Source: Candidatus Latescibacterota bacterium (GTDB lineage: Bacteria > JAAXHH01). From it: DNA of 5,251 nt. Below, in pieces: positions 4,901 through 5,251 of this stretch. The stretch lies in the NCBI GenBank assembly GCA_022821935.1, contig JAJECR010000184.1, positions 1 to 5,251 of the forward strand, written 5' to 3'. A model generated the notes under the pieces. The model was given only the letters and a program-made list of their open reading frames with translations. It had not been told where the DNA came from and searched no databases. A program made the position numbers and the translations under genes. How positions within the stretch are numbered: the first letter of the stretch is position 1; every line of letters starts with the position of its first letter.

Positions 4901-5251
4901 CACCTCCATTTCCTTCAGTTCCTGCCTGACCGCGTACATGGCGCCTTCGGTGGCGAGGACCCACAGCCGGTCTCCCGGGGTGAGGCGGCGCATGAGATCG
5001 TGGAAAACGTCGCTGACGTCCGAGGCCGCCGCCATCTCTTCCGCGTCCATCTGCTCATCCATCAGGGCCAGGTGCGCGCCGCCCGCGCCGGCCACGTGCA
5101 GGGATCTCGACCGGTCTGCCATGCCTTCCAGGTCGCCGTCCACGATCCAGGGCCCGTTTCGTCCGTCCTGTACGGCCTCGTCCAGGAGAAACAGGAAATG
5201 ACCTCGGCCGCTGTCCAACAGGCACGTTCTGAGCGCTTCATGCAGTGACGT
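4895..5251 (-). CDS. Unknown protein, C-terminal 118 residues (5' end beyond window)
   Basis: The frame is open from the right window edge to a TGA at 4895-4897, giving 118 residues with no start visible. A TTG at 5218 could start a 107-residue form, but the upstream codons read as ordinary protein (LHEALRTCLLDSGRG), so a longer protein is more likely. I do not recognise the family. The visible part alternates hydrophobic strands and helices: GHFLFLLDEAV, GPWIVDGDLEGMADRS, LHVAGAGGAHLALMDEQMDAEEM, then a helix and GDRLWVLATEGAMYAVRQEL near the C-terminus. It is acidic and has no membrane segment. The late GDRLWVLATEGAMYAV block looks like a Rossmann- or release-factor-like strand-turn-helix, but this is only a pattern impression. 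It converges on the second oxygenase with 30 bp between the stop codons, so it probably belongs to a separate transcription unit. Confidence 0.65.
   Translation of the reverse strand, partial: TSLHEALRTCLLDSGRGHFLFLLDEAVQDGRNGPWIVDGDLEGMADRSRSLHVAGAGGAHLALMDEQMDAEEMAAASDVSDVFHDLMRRLTPGDRLWVLATEGAMYAVRQELKEMEVL

Overview
This is a GC-rich bacterial window with tightly packed genes and one more AT-rich divergent intergenic region. It holds a two-subunit 2-oxoacid:ferredoxin oxidoreductase operon on the minus strand. Facing away from it on the plus strand is a cluster of one unknown small protein and two phytanoyl-CoA-dioxygenase-type (PhyH) Fe(II)/2-oxoglutarate oxygenases. A further unknown gene on the minus strand enters from the right edge. 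Tandem PhyH genes in a high-GC genome with a gamma-alpha-fused oxidoreductase would fit an uncultured PhyH-rich lineage such as Latescibacterota or Poribacteria. That is inference from gene content only; no RNA gene or lineage marker is present.

Layout: 1-759 (minus) is the beta subunit, whose 3' end lies beyond the window. 772-2616 (minus) is the gamma-alpha fusion subunit. The two form an operon with a 12-nt gap, and the beta-subunit ribosome binding site overlaps the alpha-subunit stop codon. 2617-2864 is a 248-bp divergent control region. It carries a very good sigma70-type promoter for the oxidoreductase (perfect TTGACA, 17-bp spacer, TATTTT), a 10-bp inverted repeat built around outward-facing -35-like boxes, and a cluster of GTAATT/AATTAC motifs. 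2865-3299 (plus) encodes an unrecognised 144-residue protein that overlaps the next gene by 11 nt. 3289-4077 and 4091-4864 (plus) encode two diverged PhyH-family enzymes, each with a full HxD...H iron triad and an Arg 11 residues after the distal His. 4895-5251 (minus) is the 3' part of an unidentified gene converging on the second oxygenase.

How the genes may work together: the oxidoreductase interconverts a 2-oxoacid (2-oxoglutarate is the likeliest) and its acyl-CoA using ferredoxin. The two oxygenases are expected to consume 2-oxoglutarate and O2 to hydroxylate unknown substrates. The plus-strand genes look like one translationally coupled unit, so the small unknown protein is a candidate partner or pathway component of the oxygenases. 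No mobile element, CRISPR array, tRNA or rRNA was seen. The strongest candidate for something undescribed is the small protein and PhyH pair with its divergent regulatory region.
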